From an uncultured Flavobacteriales bacterium (GTDB lineage: Bacteria > Bacteroidota > Bacteroidia > Flavobacteriales_G > Salibacteraceae): a stretch of 64,000 bases of DNA. Position numbers and translations under genes: made by a program. Positions 7,787 through 16,708 of the stretch are shown here, in pieces. Location: positions 372,001-436,000 of the forward strand of contig CAJQLE010000004.1 of NCBI GenBank assembly GCA_905479105.1, read 5' to 3'. The notes under the pieces are model-generated. The model ran no database searches. It was not told where the DNA came from and was given only the letters and a program-made list of their open reading frames with translations. Position 1 is the first letter of the stretch; the number at the start of each line of letters is the position of its first letter.

Positions 7787-8327
7787 AGATAAAAGGTGAT
7801 TCAAATTCTTTGAGGGTTTGGAATTCAAGATCTCTTTCCGATGTGATTGGGCTTTCAAATGGCCAAATACATTCAAATGATGCGAAATGAATTCCGCCAT
7901 CAGAACTTGGTGCATGCACAGTAGAAGTCAAATAAACCATGCACGTATTATCTTCTAAAACAGCAAAGCCATGGGCTACTCCAATAGGTAAATAAGCTGC
8001 TTTGAAATTGTCGGCACTTAGCTCAATTTGAACAGACTTTCCATACGTTGGAGACCCAATTCTTAGGTCGAGAATCACATCGATTAACTTTCCAGAAGTG
8101 CAGTAAACTATTTTGGCGTGATCATGAGGTGGATACTGAAAATGCATTCCTCGTATTACTCCTTTTTTATTGGTGGAGTAGAAGCTTTCTCTGAACTCGC
8201 TTACCAGGCCATGCTTTTCTAGTGTGTCTTTATGGTAAGGTTTAACGAACATTCCACGGTCATCTCCGGCATGAAACATTTCTATTTCAAACACTCCTGG
8301 TATGGATAACTCGGTGAATGTTTTCAT
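7779..8327 (-). CDS. RmlC-like sugar-nucleotide epimerase (cupin fold)
   Basis: This 182-residue protein has the full RmlC length. RGMHFQ (His62) and Lys72 match the catalytic base region of dTDP-4-keto-6-deoxyglucose 3,5-epimerase. LPIGVAHGFAVLED is the conserved strand before the second catalytic site. The segment YLTSTVHAP aligns with the usual YKCTDYYxP, so the catalytic Tyr pair appears replaced by Val-His (137-138). That points to altered specificity, perhaps a 5-epimerase such as AscE, or lost acid catalysis. It overlaps the end of rfbG by 4 nt. The likely substrate is a CDP-4-keto-6-deoxy sugar, inferred from that neighbour. Confidence 0.78.
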   Translation of the reverse strand: MKTFTELSIPGVFEIEMFHAGDDRGMFVKPYHKDTLEKHGLVSEFRESFYSTNKKGVIRGMHFQYPPHDHAKIVYCTSGKLIDVILDLRIGSPTYGKSVQIELSADNFKAAYLPIGVAHGFAVLEDNTCMVYLTSTVHAPSSDGGIHFASFECIWPFESPITSERDLEFQTLKEFESPFIYA

Positions 8328-9391
8328 CCCAATTGAAAGAATTGATCTATTTGCTTCTTCGTGAAATTGTAAGCGTCATTTCTCCCATTTTTATACCAAT
8401 CAATGGTCCATTCAACTGCTTCAGCAGAATCAAAGCTTGGTGTCCATTCGAGTTCTTTGTCAGCTTTATCTATGGCCAGCTTCAATAGTCCAGCTTCGTG
8501 CAAATTTTGACTTTGGATTGGAGCTTCTATTGTCCCTTCACCCCAAAGTTCGATGGCTAATTCAGCCATTTCTTGAACGTTGCGCTCATCTTCTGGAGTT
8601 GGTCCAAAGTTGTAACCGGTTGAGAACTTCAATGGATCTTGAGCAAGCTTCGCACCGAGCATTAAATAACCTTTTAAAGGATCTAACACATGCTGCCAAG
8701 GTCTCACAGCATTAGGATTTCTAATAACGATAGGCTCGCCTTCAATTAAAGCGCGCGCTATATCTGGGACTAATCTATTGTCACTCCAATCACCGCCTCC
8801 AATCACGTTTCCACTTCGCGCAGCTGCAATGCCTTGCTGATGCTCGTTGATATTCTTTGGATTGAAGAATGAGTTACGATAGGAAGAAATGGCTAATTCA
8901 GCGCATGCTTTAGAATTACTATAAGGATCATAGCCGCCTAGTCTAGCATCTTCTGGATAGGGGTCTTTGGTTTCAAAATTCTCATATACCTTGTCCGTTG
9001 TGATCATAACGGTAGAGCAGGGCTTTCCTAATTCTCTCAAGGCATCCATGAGGTAAATTGAACCCATGACGTTGGTTTCATAGGTTTCAACAGGCCATGT
9101 GTATGAGTCTATAACCAAAGCCTGAGCTGCCAAATGAAATACAAAGTCTGGTTGAAAAGAAAGCAGTTCCTTTTTTAGTCGCTCTCTATCTCGAATATCT
9201 GCTATTACTGAATCACAAAGAGCATCGCCATCAATTTGATTATAAAGGTCGTGCTGGTTTTTTGGAGCAAGTGAATAGCCTTTTACTTCAGCACCTAATT
9301 GTTTTAGGATCATTAGAAACCAAGATCCTTTGAAACCGGTATGACCGGTGAGGAATACTTTTTTACCCCGATATTCTTCTGTTAATTTCAT
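8324..9391 (-). CDS. rfbG: CDP-glucose 4,6-dehydratase
   Basis: This 355-residue extended SDR enzyme carries TGHTGFKGSW (NAD loop, residues 15-24), ITTDKVYEN (catalytic Thr-Asp strand) and YDPYSNSKACAE (YxxxK). The wording matches RfbG rather than the dTDP-glucose enzyme RmlB. RfbG converts CDP-glucose to CDP-4-keto-6-deoxyglucose in the cytoplasm. It sits 9 nt downstream of rfbF and overlaps the epimerase by 4 nt, as expected of one operon supplying CDP-deoxyhexoses for surface glycans. Confidence 0.92.
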   Translation of the reverse strand: MKLTEEYRGKKVFLTGHTGFKGSWFLMILKQLGAEVKGYSLAPKNQHDLYNQIDGDALCDSVIADIRDRERLKKELLSFQPDFVFHLAAQALVIDSYTWPVETYETNVMGSIYLMDALRELGKPCSTVMITTDKVYENFETKDPYPEDARLGGYDPYSNSKACAELAISSYRNSFFNPKNINEHQQGIAAARSGNVIGGGDWSDNRLVPDIARALIEGEPIVIRNPNAVRPWQHVLDPLKGYLMLGAKLAQDPLKFSTGYNFGPTPEDERNVQEMAELAIELWGEGTIEAPIQSQNLHEAGLLKLAIDKADKELEWTPSFDSAEAVEWTIDWYKNGRNDAYNFTKKQIDQFFQLG

Positions 9392-9400
9392 GAACGCCTT

Positions 9401-10174
9401 TTACCAGTTTTTCCACTTCGGACTTTTGTCCCACATCGTGTTTAAGTCAATATTGTCTCTTAGGGTATCCATGCATTTCCAAAACCCTTCGTGACGATAA
9501 GCTGCCAATTGGCCCGCATGAGTCAAACTCTCTAATGGAGCTCGCTCCCACATTATGTTGTCTGAGTCTTCAGGTAAAAAATCGAATGTCGATGGTTCGC
9601 AAATGAAGAACCCTCCATTGATCCAAGTTCCATCGTCTTTGGGCTTTTCAGCGAAGTCTTTCACAATGTTGTTTTCGTCCAATGAAATCATTCCAAAGCG
9701 GCTTCCTGGTTGAACGATAGACATAGTACAAAGCACTCCTTTCTCTTCGTGGTACTTGAGTTGCTTATTCATGTCGATATTGCTCAAACCATCACCATAC
9801 GTAAGCATGAATCGCTCTTTACCAACGTATTGTTGTACGCGCTTTAATCGACCAGCAGTCATTGTTTCAAGACCTGTTTCTACAAGTGTCACCTTGAAAT
9901 CCTCCGCATTGCTCTTGTGAATGGTGATATCATTATTACTCAAGTCAATGCTCAAGTCTGAATTGTGCAAGAAGTAATTGTAGAAATATTCTTTGATCAC
10001 ATAGCCTTTATAACCGCAGCAGATGATGAATTCGTTGTGGCCGTAAGCCGCGTAATTTTTCATGATATGCCATAAAATCGGTTTACCACCGATTTCGATC
10101 ATTGGTTTTGGCTTTAAATGCGACTCTTCGCTTATGCGGGTTCCTTTGCCTCCCGCGAAAATGACAACCTTCAT
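9401..10174 (-). CDS. rfbF: glucose-1-phosphate cytidylyltransferase
   Basis: This 257-residue nucleotidyltransferase begins with VVIFAGGKGTRISEES and KPKPMIEIGGKPILWHIMK, the nucleotide-binding signature of RfbF. Further matches are TYGDGLSNID and GGFFICEP. It makes CDP-glucose from CTP and glucose-1-phosphate, the committed step to CDP-3,6-dideoxyhexoses. It is the first enzyme gene of the operon and has a good -7 box just upstream of its ATG, so it probably has its own promoter. Confidence 0.93.
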   Translation of the reverse strand: MKVVIFAGGKGTRISEESHLKPKPMIEIGGKPILWHIMKNYAAYGHNEFIICCGYKGYVIKEYFYNYFLHNSDLSIDLSNNDITIHKSNAEDFKVTLVETGLETMTAGRLKRVQQYVGKERFMLTYGDGLSNIDMNKQLKYHEEKGVLCTMSIVQPGSRFGMISLDENNIVKDFAEKPKDDGTWINGGFFICEPSTFDFLPEDSDNIMWERAPLESLTHAGQLAAYRHEGFWKCMDTLRDNIDLNTMWDKSPKWKNW

Positions 10175-10196
10175 GTGTGGATTTTACGATGAACGA

Positions 10197-10204
10197 CAAA
10201 TATA
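10197..10204 (-). promoter_or_regulatory. -7 box upstream of rfbF
   Basis: On the minus strand the sequence is TATATTTG, a full match to TAnnTTTG, 22 nt before the rfbF start. No convincing -33 TTTG is seen at the usual distance. Confidence 0.45.
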
Positions 10205-10244
10205 AGAGCAGGATAGAAGTGAAGGGGTTAAGAATTGATAACGT

Positions 10245-11342
10245 TTATTTCAAGGGCTTCATTTTCTTCGGAGTCCACTGAAGATCGCTGTACTTCTTTT
10301 TTCCATTAAGAAAATAATCTAATACAATTGAATTTGGGTAGATGCCTGATTTCGAATAGCGTACGACCCATGATTTCAACTCTTTCCTCTTTTTTAGCCA
10401 TTTGGGCAAGTGGATCAAGAAGTTCCAATGAGCAGATATAATCGAGAATGAAGCTTTGATCTGACCTCGCTTAATCATGTTAACAAAAGCAAGTGAGTCT
10501 AAAACTAGTCTGATGAAAATCTTAGGCAACAGCTCATCGCTAGGTAGGTTTTTCACCAACATTATCAAATTATTTCTGTGATTGCGGTACGTCTTAAGCG
10601 GACTGCCGTAAGCAATTACAGCGCCTCCAATATGGTAAACCTCTGAAGCGGGGCATGCCATAATCTTGAATCCTCGGTTTTTCAACCTCCAGCACAAATC
10701 AATTTCTTCCATGTGCGCATAGAAGTCGTCATCTAATCCTCCGCTCTCATAATATACTTGAGATCGGATGAAGAAGCATGCTCCAGAAGCCCAAAAAATC
10801 TCCTCATTTTCATCGTACTGACCAGTGTCTGCCTCAGTGTGATAGAAAATTCGTCCACGACAAAATGGAAAACCTAAATAATCAATGAAACCACCTGATG
10901 CACCTGCATATTCAAATTGATCTTTGTTGTGCCACGACTTTATTTTTGGCTGGATTACCGCTACGTGGTTATCAGAATCAAATAATGAAACCACTGGCTC
11001 CAGCCAATTAGGCGAAACTTGAACATCTGAACTTAAAAGGCAGAATATTTCGGAATTGATTTGGGCAAGGCCAAGTTTATATCCGTTTGTGAAACCTTTG
11101 TTTACCTCAATCTTAATGATGTGAATTCTATCACCGAAAGTGCTCAGATAATCCTGTGTTGAATCCGTTGATGCATTGTCAATTACGAAAATCCCAAAGT
11201 CTTCAGTTTGAGGTGTTGTAGAAATTACCTCAGGAAGAAACTGCTCGAGTAGATCGCGGTTGTTATAACACAAAAGTGCTATGGCAACTTTGTACGTTGG
11301 GAAAATTGAATTCTTCTTCACAAACCTGTTTTGCGGATACAA
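10245..11342 (-). CDS. family 2 glycosyltransferase, rhamnosyltransferase-like
   Basis: This 365-residue GT-A protein shows VAIALLCYNNRDLLEQF (nucleotide-binding strand), FVIDNASTDST, the metal-binding SSDVQVS, and GGLDDDFYAHMEEIDLCWR. The last corresponds to the ED motif containing the catalytic base. The pattern is that of WbbL-type rhamnosyltransferases, which act on undecaprenyl-linked glycans at the inner face of the membrane. It lies 70 nt upstream of rfbF, on the same strand, and may transfer the deoxysugar made by this cluster. The sugar donor is inferred only from context. Confidence 0.86.
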   Translation of the reverse strand: MYPQNRFVKKNSIFPTYKVAIALLCYNNRDLLEQFLPEVISTTPQTEDFGIFVIDNASTDSTQDYLSTFGDRIHIIKIEVNKGFTNGYKLGLAQINSEIFCLLSSDVQVSPNWLEPVVSLFDSDNHVAVIQPKIKSWHNKDQFEYAGASGGFIDYLGFPFCRGRIFYHTEADTGQYDENEEIFWASGACFFIRSQVYYESGGLDDDFYAHMEEIDLCWRLKNRGFKIMACPASEVYHIGGAVIAYGSPLKTYRNHRNNLIMLVKNLPSDELLPKIFIRLVLDSLAFVNMIKRGQIKASFSIISAHWNFLIHLPKWLKKRKELKSWVVRYSKSGIYPNSIVLDYFLNGKKKYSDLQWTPKKMKPLK

Positions 11343-11475
11343 TGTTAGGTATTAGAAAAGGGAATAACACGTGAATATTTTGAACGCTAAGATGTCCTTG
11401 GAAGGCATGATGCATTGCACTGTGTTTTGTTCTTAACTTCGATGATTCAAGTCGAATCAATACTAATCGTAGGTT

Positions 11476-12033
11476 ATTCATTTTTCTGATCACATACAAG
11501 TTGAAGTTCCTATAAAGCGAGTTTTTATATGGGGAATGATGGGTGCTGGAAAGTCTTCTTTGGCCAAGAAACTTGCCAGTGCGGCAAATTGGCGGTTGAT
11601 TGATCTTGATAAGGTAATTGAGCAAAGCCAAGGCGCGAGTATTTCCGAAATATTTGAGAAAAAAGGGGAAGAATCTTTTAGGTTATTAGAGCGCGCAGCT
11701 TTAATGGAAGCCATGCGAGTAGATGAAGCCATTATTTCTGTTGGGGGAGGTGCCCCTTGTTTTTATGACAATGAAACCGATATGAAAAAATCTGGACTGT
11801 GTGTCTGGTTGGATGCTCCTATCGCTTTACTCGCCAATAGATTGATTAATGCAAAAGAGATTAGGCCTTTAGTAATGGGTCTAAATGAGGAGGAGATTAT
11901 TGAAAAACTGGATGAGTTATATGCTAAGAGAAGTTCTTTCTACGCGAGTGCTCACATGATCCTTTCTGTGAATAAAATGAGCGTTCAAGAGAGTACAAAA
12001 CTCCTCACTTCAATTATTCAAGATAAATCGTAG
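11476..12033 (+). CDS. aroK: shikimate kinase (start uncertain, non-ATG likely)
   Basis: The P-loop GMMGAGKSS, DLDKVIEQ, the SVGGGAP motif and the Arg of IRPLV identify shikimate kinase, which phosphorylates shikimate in chorismate synthesis. The first in-frame ATG (11536) would start the protein inside the P-loop and lose the first beta strand, which is clearly encoded upstream as RVFIW. The frame is open back to a TAG at 11470-11472, and no ATG, GTG or TTG occurs in it. An ATT (11476) or ATA start is therefore possible; 11476 is given here as the outer limit. The 3' end overlaps the opposite phosphoribosyltransferase gene by 20 nt. Confidence 0.8.
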   Translation: MHFSDHIQVEVPIKRVFIWGMMGAGKSSLAKKLASAANWRLIDLDKVIEQSQGASISEIFEKKGEESFRLLERAALMEAMRVDEAIISVGGGAPCFYDNETDMKKSGLCVWLDAPIALLANRLINAKEIRPLVMGLNEEEIIEKLDELYAKRSSFYASAHMILSVNKMSVQESTKLLTSIIQDKS

Positions 12034-12490
12034 GCACTGGATCAATCAGCAATCGAATATGTTCTTGAATGGTGGTTGCTAGGCTTAAACCAGTGAAATC
12101 ACTTTGAATTGGAAACCGTCTATGCTTGCGATCTACCAAACAAGCTGTAATCAACAATTTCGGTTTTAAGTTTACAATTGCTGAAGCGGCAATCATCATT
12201 GTTTCTCCAGACTTAATTACATCATCAATCAAAATGATACTCTTACCAGTTATGATGCTTTCTAGTGAATTTAAGTCGCCCAAATTCTCTACTTCAATCT
12301 CTCCAAAACTGACTTTGAACTCAGAGATTTCGCTTAGCGCAGATTCGATTTGTTTAGCAACCCAAACTCCTCTTGGTTTTACCCCAATTAAGGTTATTTC
12401 AGTGTCTTCATGACAATGCTCAAGAATTTGGAAGGCAATGCGTTTTACGGTGCGTTCAATGCGAGTATGATCCAATATAATGGTCTTCAT
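12014..12490 (-). CDS. PyrR-like phosphoribosyltransferase
   Basis: This 158-residue type I phosphoribosyltransferase has the PRPP loop ILIDDVIKSGETM and the flexible-loop region expected for PyrR or Xpt relatives. LIGVKPRGVWVAKQIE is the usual PPi-loop strand. PyrR proteins are uracil phosphoribosyltransferases that sometimes also regulate pyr mRNA. No pyr genes are nearby, so an enzymatic salvage role is more likely. It has a -7 box just upstream, and its end overlaps shikimate kinase tail to tail. Confidence 0.82.
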   Translation of the reverse strand: MKTIILDHTRIERTVKRIAFQILEHCHEDTEITLIGVKPRGVWVAKQIESALSEISEFKVSFGEIEVENLGDLNSLESIITGKSIILIDDVIKSGETMMIAASAIVNLKPKLLITACLVDRKHRRFPIQSDFTGLSLATTIQEHIRLLIDPVPTIYLE

Positions 12491-12507
12491 TTTCTTAACT
12501 TATACGC

Positions 12508-12515
12508 CAAAGGTA
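12508..12515 (-). promoter_or_regulatory. -7 box upstream of the phosphoribosyltransferase
   Basis: Read on the minus strand this is TACCTTTG, a full TAnnTTTG match, 17 nt before the ATG. The transcript leader would be very short. Confidence 0.45.
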
Positions 12516-12579
12516 GAAATCATGCATTTCACATGAGCTGAACCCACACTTTATTACTTTTAGGGCGAATATTAGTAAT

Positions 12580-13665
12580 TTGATTCAAAAGCTCATTATA
12601 TTAATCCTTGGCTCATTATTAAGCTTAACCGTAACTGCGCAATTGCGCCTAAGCGGATTGGTTGAGCATGAAAATCATCCGCTTTCCGAAGTAACAATTA
12701 AGGTTAAGGAAGATGGGAAGGTAATTCGCACTGTTCCTGCTAATCGCAGAGGTAAATATCAATTGGATCTTGATTTTAATAAATATTACACATTGGTCTT
12801 TTCTCGACCCTTTATGTTTCCAGTATCCATTGATGTTGACTCAAGTCTTGAAAGTTATAAGGGGCAAGAACTTCTATATGAGGTTCCATTAAACATGCTA
12901 ATGTTTTACCGTTATGATGGCATGGAAGATGGTGTGACCGATCAAAGTATTGGTAAAATTGAAAAAACAGGTTCAGGTGAAGAGGCCTTTTCCTTCGTTG
13001 CAAATACGTTGGTCATTGAGCAATTGAAGCCTCTTCACAAAGAATCTTTGAAGCGAGAAGCTGACAATGAATCGGCATCGGGTTCTAAACCAAGTGAAAA
13101 AGCATTAATCAATGAATCAATTGCTTCTGAAGCTATTGAGACCTCAGAGAAGGAAGAGGAAAGTGTAGATATTTCTGTTGTCAGATCTGATGCACAATCA
13201 ATTAAATATGAAACTATTGAGCAGGCCAAGACCATTGAGTTAGAATCCGCTAAACAAACCAAACAGCGAGAAATCAATGTTCACGCTAGTTCAGCTGCAG
13301 AAGAACAGCAATATATAGAGGATTCAAAACGCCTGCGTGCTGAATTCTATGCTCAAGATAAGGCTAGAGAAGAGGCTTTGATTGCAGCTCGCCTTCAAAA
13401 ACATCAAGCTTCAATAGTATTGCCTCCTACAAGTGCTCCAGTGCTGAAGTCAGTGGTATCGTCTCCTAGATTAATTTCTCATTATTTGGATGAGGGTGTT
13501 TTTCTCTTTGAAGAGTCTTTCTTGGTTGAGCAAGATAAAATGAGGCACGAATACAAGAAAGCGGTTTATAACTGGCTATTATTTGATATGACTTACTATA
13601 CCCGAGATAAAGACGAAATTTCCCAAAATGAATATGAAAGCATTAAGAAGCTACTCGATATATAG
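12580..13665 (+). CDS. secreted protein with CarboxypepD-like N-terminus, unknown function
   Basis: The likely start is TTG (12580), giving a signal peptide IQKLIILILGSLLSLTVTAQ. Residues 21-100 (LRLSGLVEHENHPLSEVTIK onward) resemble a carboxypeptidase regulatory-like beta sandwich. Residues about 150-290 are acidic, helical and low in hydrophobics, probably coiled or disordered. The C-terminus is again ordered, with LFDMTYYTRDKDEIS. It overlaps the following propeller sensor gene by 38 nt, so the pair must be coupled. This family is frequent before such sensors in Bacteroidota. Its function is unknown. Confidence 0.7.
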   Translation: MIQKLIILILGSLLSLTVTAQLRLSGLVEHENHPLSEVTIKVKEDGKVIRTVPANRRGKYQLDLDFNKYYTLVFSRPFMFPVSIDVDSSLESYKGQELLYEVPLNMLMFYRYDGMEDGVTDQSIGKIEKTGSGEEAFSFVANTLVIEQLKPLHKESLKREADNESASGSKPSEKALINESIASEAIETSEKEEESVDISVVRSDAQSIKYETIEQAKTIELESAKQTKQREINVHASSAAEEQQYIEDSKRLRAEFYAQDKAREEALIAARLQKHQASIVLPPTSAPVLKSVVSSPRLISHYLDEGVFLFEESFLVEQDKMRHEYKKAVYNWLLFDMTYYTRDKDEISQNEYESIKKLLDI

Positions 13666-16600
13666 TCTTATTCTGCTTCTTCTGCTGAGTCTTGAGATAC
13701 AATCTCAAGTAAGCAGCTTCAAGCATTTTGGATTAGATAAGAGCATTTTTCCGAGCAGGATCGAGTGCGTTTCCCAATCCAGTTCAGGCGAACTACTTGT
13801 CGGAACACTAGCCGGTTTGGTTATTTATGATGGATATTCTTTCCGCACACTTGGAGTTGCAGATGGCTTAACTGAGAGTTCAATCAGTTCAATCCTTGTC
13901 CATGGAGATGAAATTGTGCTAGGTCATTGGGCTGGGAACTTGACTAAATTCTATCTCGAAAAAGATTCGGTAGCCCAGATAGCTATTTCTAGTGAGTTGA
14001 ATTTCTCTTCAGTACGTCAAACACTTCAACTGGATAATGGAATATTACTGATTTTGACAGAAGAGGGTAGACTCTTTTCCTACGTAAACGGAATTGTTGA
14101 GCGAGTATTATTGCCCTTGAATTATGCTAAAGAAAGTGTTGTGCAGCTTATTCATAAAGATGAAACATTGTATTTGTTACTCGAGTCTCAAATTCTCTCG
14201 AGTAACCTGTCGTTAAATAGTTTTTCATGGCAAAAACATTTTAGCTCGGGAGAACAAAAGATCACTTCTGGAGCTATTATAGCGGATGACTTTTGGATTT
14301 TAGGAACACAGTCGGGCGCTTATAGCTTTGATTTTTCAAATGATTCTCAAGACAATTTCCGCATTTACCAAAACACAGAAGGAAAGTCTATTCGTTCCAT
14401 TAACCCGTTGAGTGAGAATGAAGTTTGGATCGCTACCAATGAAGAGGGCGTGATTGCTTTAGAACTAAGTTCTGGCAAGGCAACTCGATATACTCGTGAA
14501 AATGGATTGAGCTATAATCAGGTTAGGGATGTTTGTATTGATCGAGAAGGAACTGTGTGGGTTGGAACATCAGCTGGTCTCGATCAGTATTTAGGAGAAG
14601 CATTCACCCTTTACGATGATAAGAAGGGATTGAATGGAGGGTTCGTTTGGGACTTGATAAGAATTAAGAATTATCTCTACGCACTTACGCCTGCAGGCGT
14701 TAGTAAATGCATCATAAGTAATGATGGAAAGCTCATTGAAGCTCAAAAGCATTATGATCTAGACGGCAATGAACCTCGCCAAATCATCTATGATGGTGAA
14801 GACCTTCTTTATGTTCTTGATGCTTCAGGTTCGATTTGGAAGGGCTCATATTCTGAAGATAAATTTTTCAAGATCGATCAATTAAATTACTCCATCAAAT
14901 GCATGGAAATAGTGAAGGGTGAATTATGGGTCGGAACGGATGACGGAATCATTGTTTTGGACGATAACGAAGCGGTTGAGCATTTGACAACAGAAGTTGG
15001 CTTGGGCGGAGATAGAATAACTGGCATTTATTATTCTGCCAAAAAAGATGAAACTTGGATTACTGCTTTGGGAGGAGAAACAACTTTATATAGTGAAGGT
15101 AAATTCAAAAAATTCGGTTCGGATCAAGGACTTACTTCAAGCGTGATCCAAGACGCAGCATTTGATCCTGATGGAAATGTATGGTTTGCATCTTATGATA
15201 AAGGTGTCTTTCGAAAAGATGGCGATGGATTCACGTCTATCAGCGATAATGTAACACTCACTTCAAACACCTCATTTGCAATTGCAATCGATGGCGATGG
15301 AGTGGTGTGGATAGGTCATAATTGGGGAGTTGATCGATATGATCCCATTAAGAATGAACTGCTTTGGTTTGGAGAAGATGAGGGTTTTATGGGGGTTGAG
15401 GTGAACTCTGGATCAATGATTATTGATGAATCATCTACCATTTGGCTTGGAACGCTGATGGGAGTGCTCAGATTTGACCCAAAGAAGATTGTCAAGAATG
15501 ATATAGCCTGCATCTTGAATATTCAAAGAGCCTCGCTCGGGACAAAAGATTTATTAAATAATAAGCCTTCAGTAGTTGTCAATTCAACGAACGATTTGAC
15601 CGTTGAGTTCAAAGGAATTTCATTGCAGAATCCGGGGAAGAATAAGTTTTTATATCGGTTAAAAGGAGCGCATGAGAACTGGAGAAGTCTATCTAACAAT
15701 CAACCTATTGAGTATTTATCATTGCCGATAGGAGATTTTGTTTTCGAATTGAAGGCGTTTAATAATTCAGGTGTTTGCACGGATGAGCCATTAACATTTG
15801 AGTTTAGCATAGCTCCACCTTTTTATAAGACATGGTGGTTTTATACCATACTTTTTATTCTCATCGTTGCCTTGGTGGCTTATATGGACAGATACCGTGT
15901 GGTTAATCTGCTTGAGCAAAAACGAGCACTCGAAGAAAAACTGGCCATTAAAAATCAGGATATTATTGAAATTGATCAAGAACGAAAAACAGCTTCTTCT
16001 TTATTAAAAGCAGAAGAGAAGATGGTCAAATCACTGGAGAAGAGAAGCAAAGAAAGAGTGCAATTGCAAACAGAGATGTTTAATCATTTTTCGGCTTACG
16101 GTCTGAATAATAGCGAGATCGGATCTCACGGAATCATTAGTGTTTCTTGTAGGGATTATCGCTTGATATTGTTTACTGATGTTGGTTTGGATGGTATAGC
16201 AGCCCATGCGCTTAGGTCTTGCATAAAGAATGAAATTTGGGAACGTATACCAAGAGACTTTAACCCGGAAGAAATTTTAAGAGAAGTAACCATTGTTTTG
16301 TCATCGATGCAAAAGAGCTTTGAAAAATTCAAGGGTATAAATTGGTTGCTGTGCATTGACGACTTTAATGAACGGATTTATTACAAGTCTAAGATGAGTG
16401 TATTCACTTTTTCTAATGGTTTGGTGGAAGAAGTAGGCAGCGAGTTTGATGTAAATTCTCCCGACAATAAAGGATTGAAAATAGCCTCTTCATCTTCTGT
16501 TTTTGTCTGCTCTCAGTCCATGTTTGAGCAATTAAATGAGTCAGGGACTAAGCCATACCTAAAAGCGAGAATCATACAGATTTTAAAAACAAAGTCAGTG

Positions 16601-16708
16601 GAGAAGCAACACATAATAGCCAATGAAATCCTTACTGATTTCCAAGCTTGGAGAGGCGGTATGGATTTGTTTAATGACATTGAATTTTATATTTGGAACC
16701 ATGAATAA
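13628..16708 (+). CDS. periplasmic propeller sensor with degenerate SpoIIE-like output domain
   Basis: This 1026-residue protein has, in order: a signal peptide, about 600 residues of repeated propeller blades (for example VWVGTSAGLDQY, LWVGTDDGIIVLD, VWIGHNWGVDRY), a Y_Y_Y domain (about 650-720), one membrane helix (about 733-753), a coiled coil (about 760-830), and a C-terminal domain (840-1026). The blades and the Y_Y_Y domain match two-component regulator propeller sensors. The C-terminal domain looks like a PP2C/SpoIIE phosphatase, but the metal motif is degenerate (TDVGLDGIAAHAL against DxxGHGxPAAL), so it is perhaps a pseudo-enzyme. It is cotranscribed with its two neighbours. The start may be ATG 13634 instead. 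Confidence 0.78.
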   Translation: MNMKALRSYSIYSLILLLLLSLEIQSQVSSFKHFGLDKSIFPSRIECVSQSSSGELLVGTLAGLVIYDGYSFRTLGVADGLTESSISSILVHGDEIVLGHWAGNLTKFYLEKDSVAQIAISSELNFSSVRQTLQLDNGILLILTEEGRLFSYVNGIVERVLLPLNYAKESVVQLIHKDETLYLLLESQILSSNLSLNSFSWQKHFSSGEQKITSGAIIADDFWILGTQSGAYSFDFSNDSQDNFRIYQNTEGKSIRSINPLSENEVWIATNEEGVIALELSSGKATRYTRENGLSYNQVRDVCIDREGTVWVGTSAGLDQYLGEAFTLYDDKKGLNGGFVWDLIRIKNYLYALTPAGVSKCIISNDGKLIEAQKHYDLDGNEPRQIIYDGEDLLYVLDASGSIWKGSYSEDKFFKIDQLNYSIKCMEIVKGELWVGTDDGIIVLDDNEAVEHLTTEVGLGGDRITGIYYSAKKDETWITALGGETTLYSEGKFKKFGSDQGLTSSVIQDAAFDPDGNVWFASYDKGVFRKDGDGFTSISDNVTLTSNTSFAIAIDGDGVVWIGHNWGVDRYDPIKNELLWFGEDEGFMGVEVNSGSMIIDESSTIWLGTLMGVLRFDPKKIVKNDIACILNIQRASLGTKDLLNNKPSVVVNSTNDLTVEFKGISLQNPGKNKFLYRLKGAHENWRSLSNNQPIEYLSLPIGDFVFELKAFNNSGVCTDEPLTFEFSIAPPFYKTWWFYTILFILIVALVAYMDRYRVVNLLEQKRALEEKLAIKNQDIIEIDQERKTASSLLKAEEKMVKSLEKRSKERVQLQTEMFNHFSAYGLNNSEIGSHGIISVSCRDYRLILFTDVGLDGIAAHALRSCIKNEIWERIPRDFNPEEILREVTIVLSSMQKSFEKFKGINWLLCIDDFNERIYYKSKMSVFTFSNGLVEEVGSEFDVNSPDNKGLKIASSSSVFVCSQSMFEQLNESGTKPYLKARIIQILKTKSVEKQHIIANEILTDFQAWRGGMDLFNDIEFYIWNHE

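Noticed and set aside
11263-11631. 122-codon minus-strand frame between the GT2 and shikimate kinase genes
   Set aside because: It overlaps both real genes in other frames and shows no motif.
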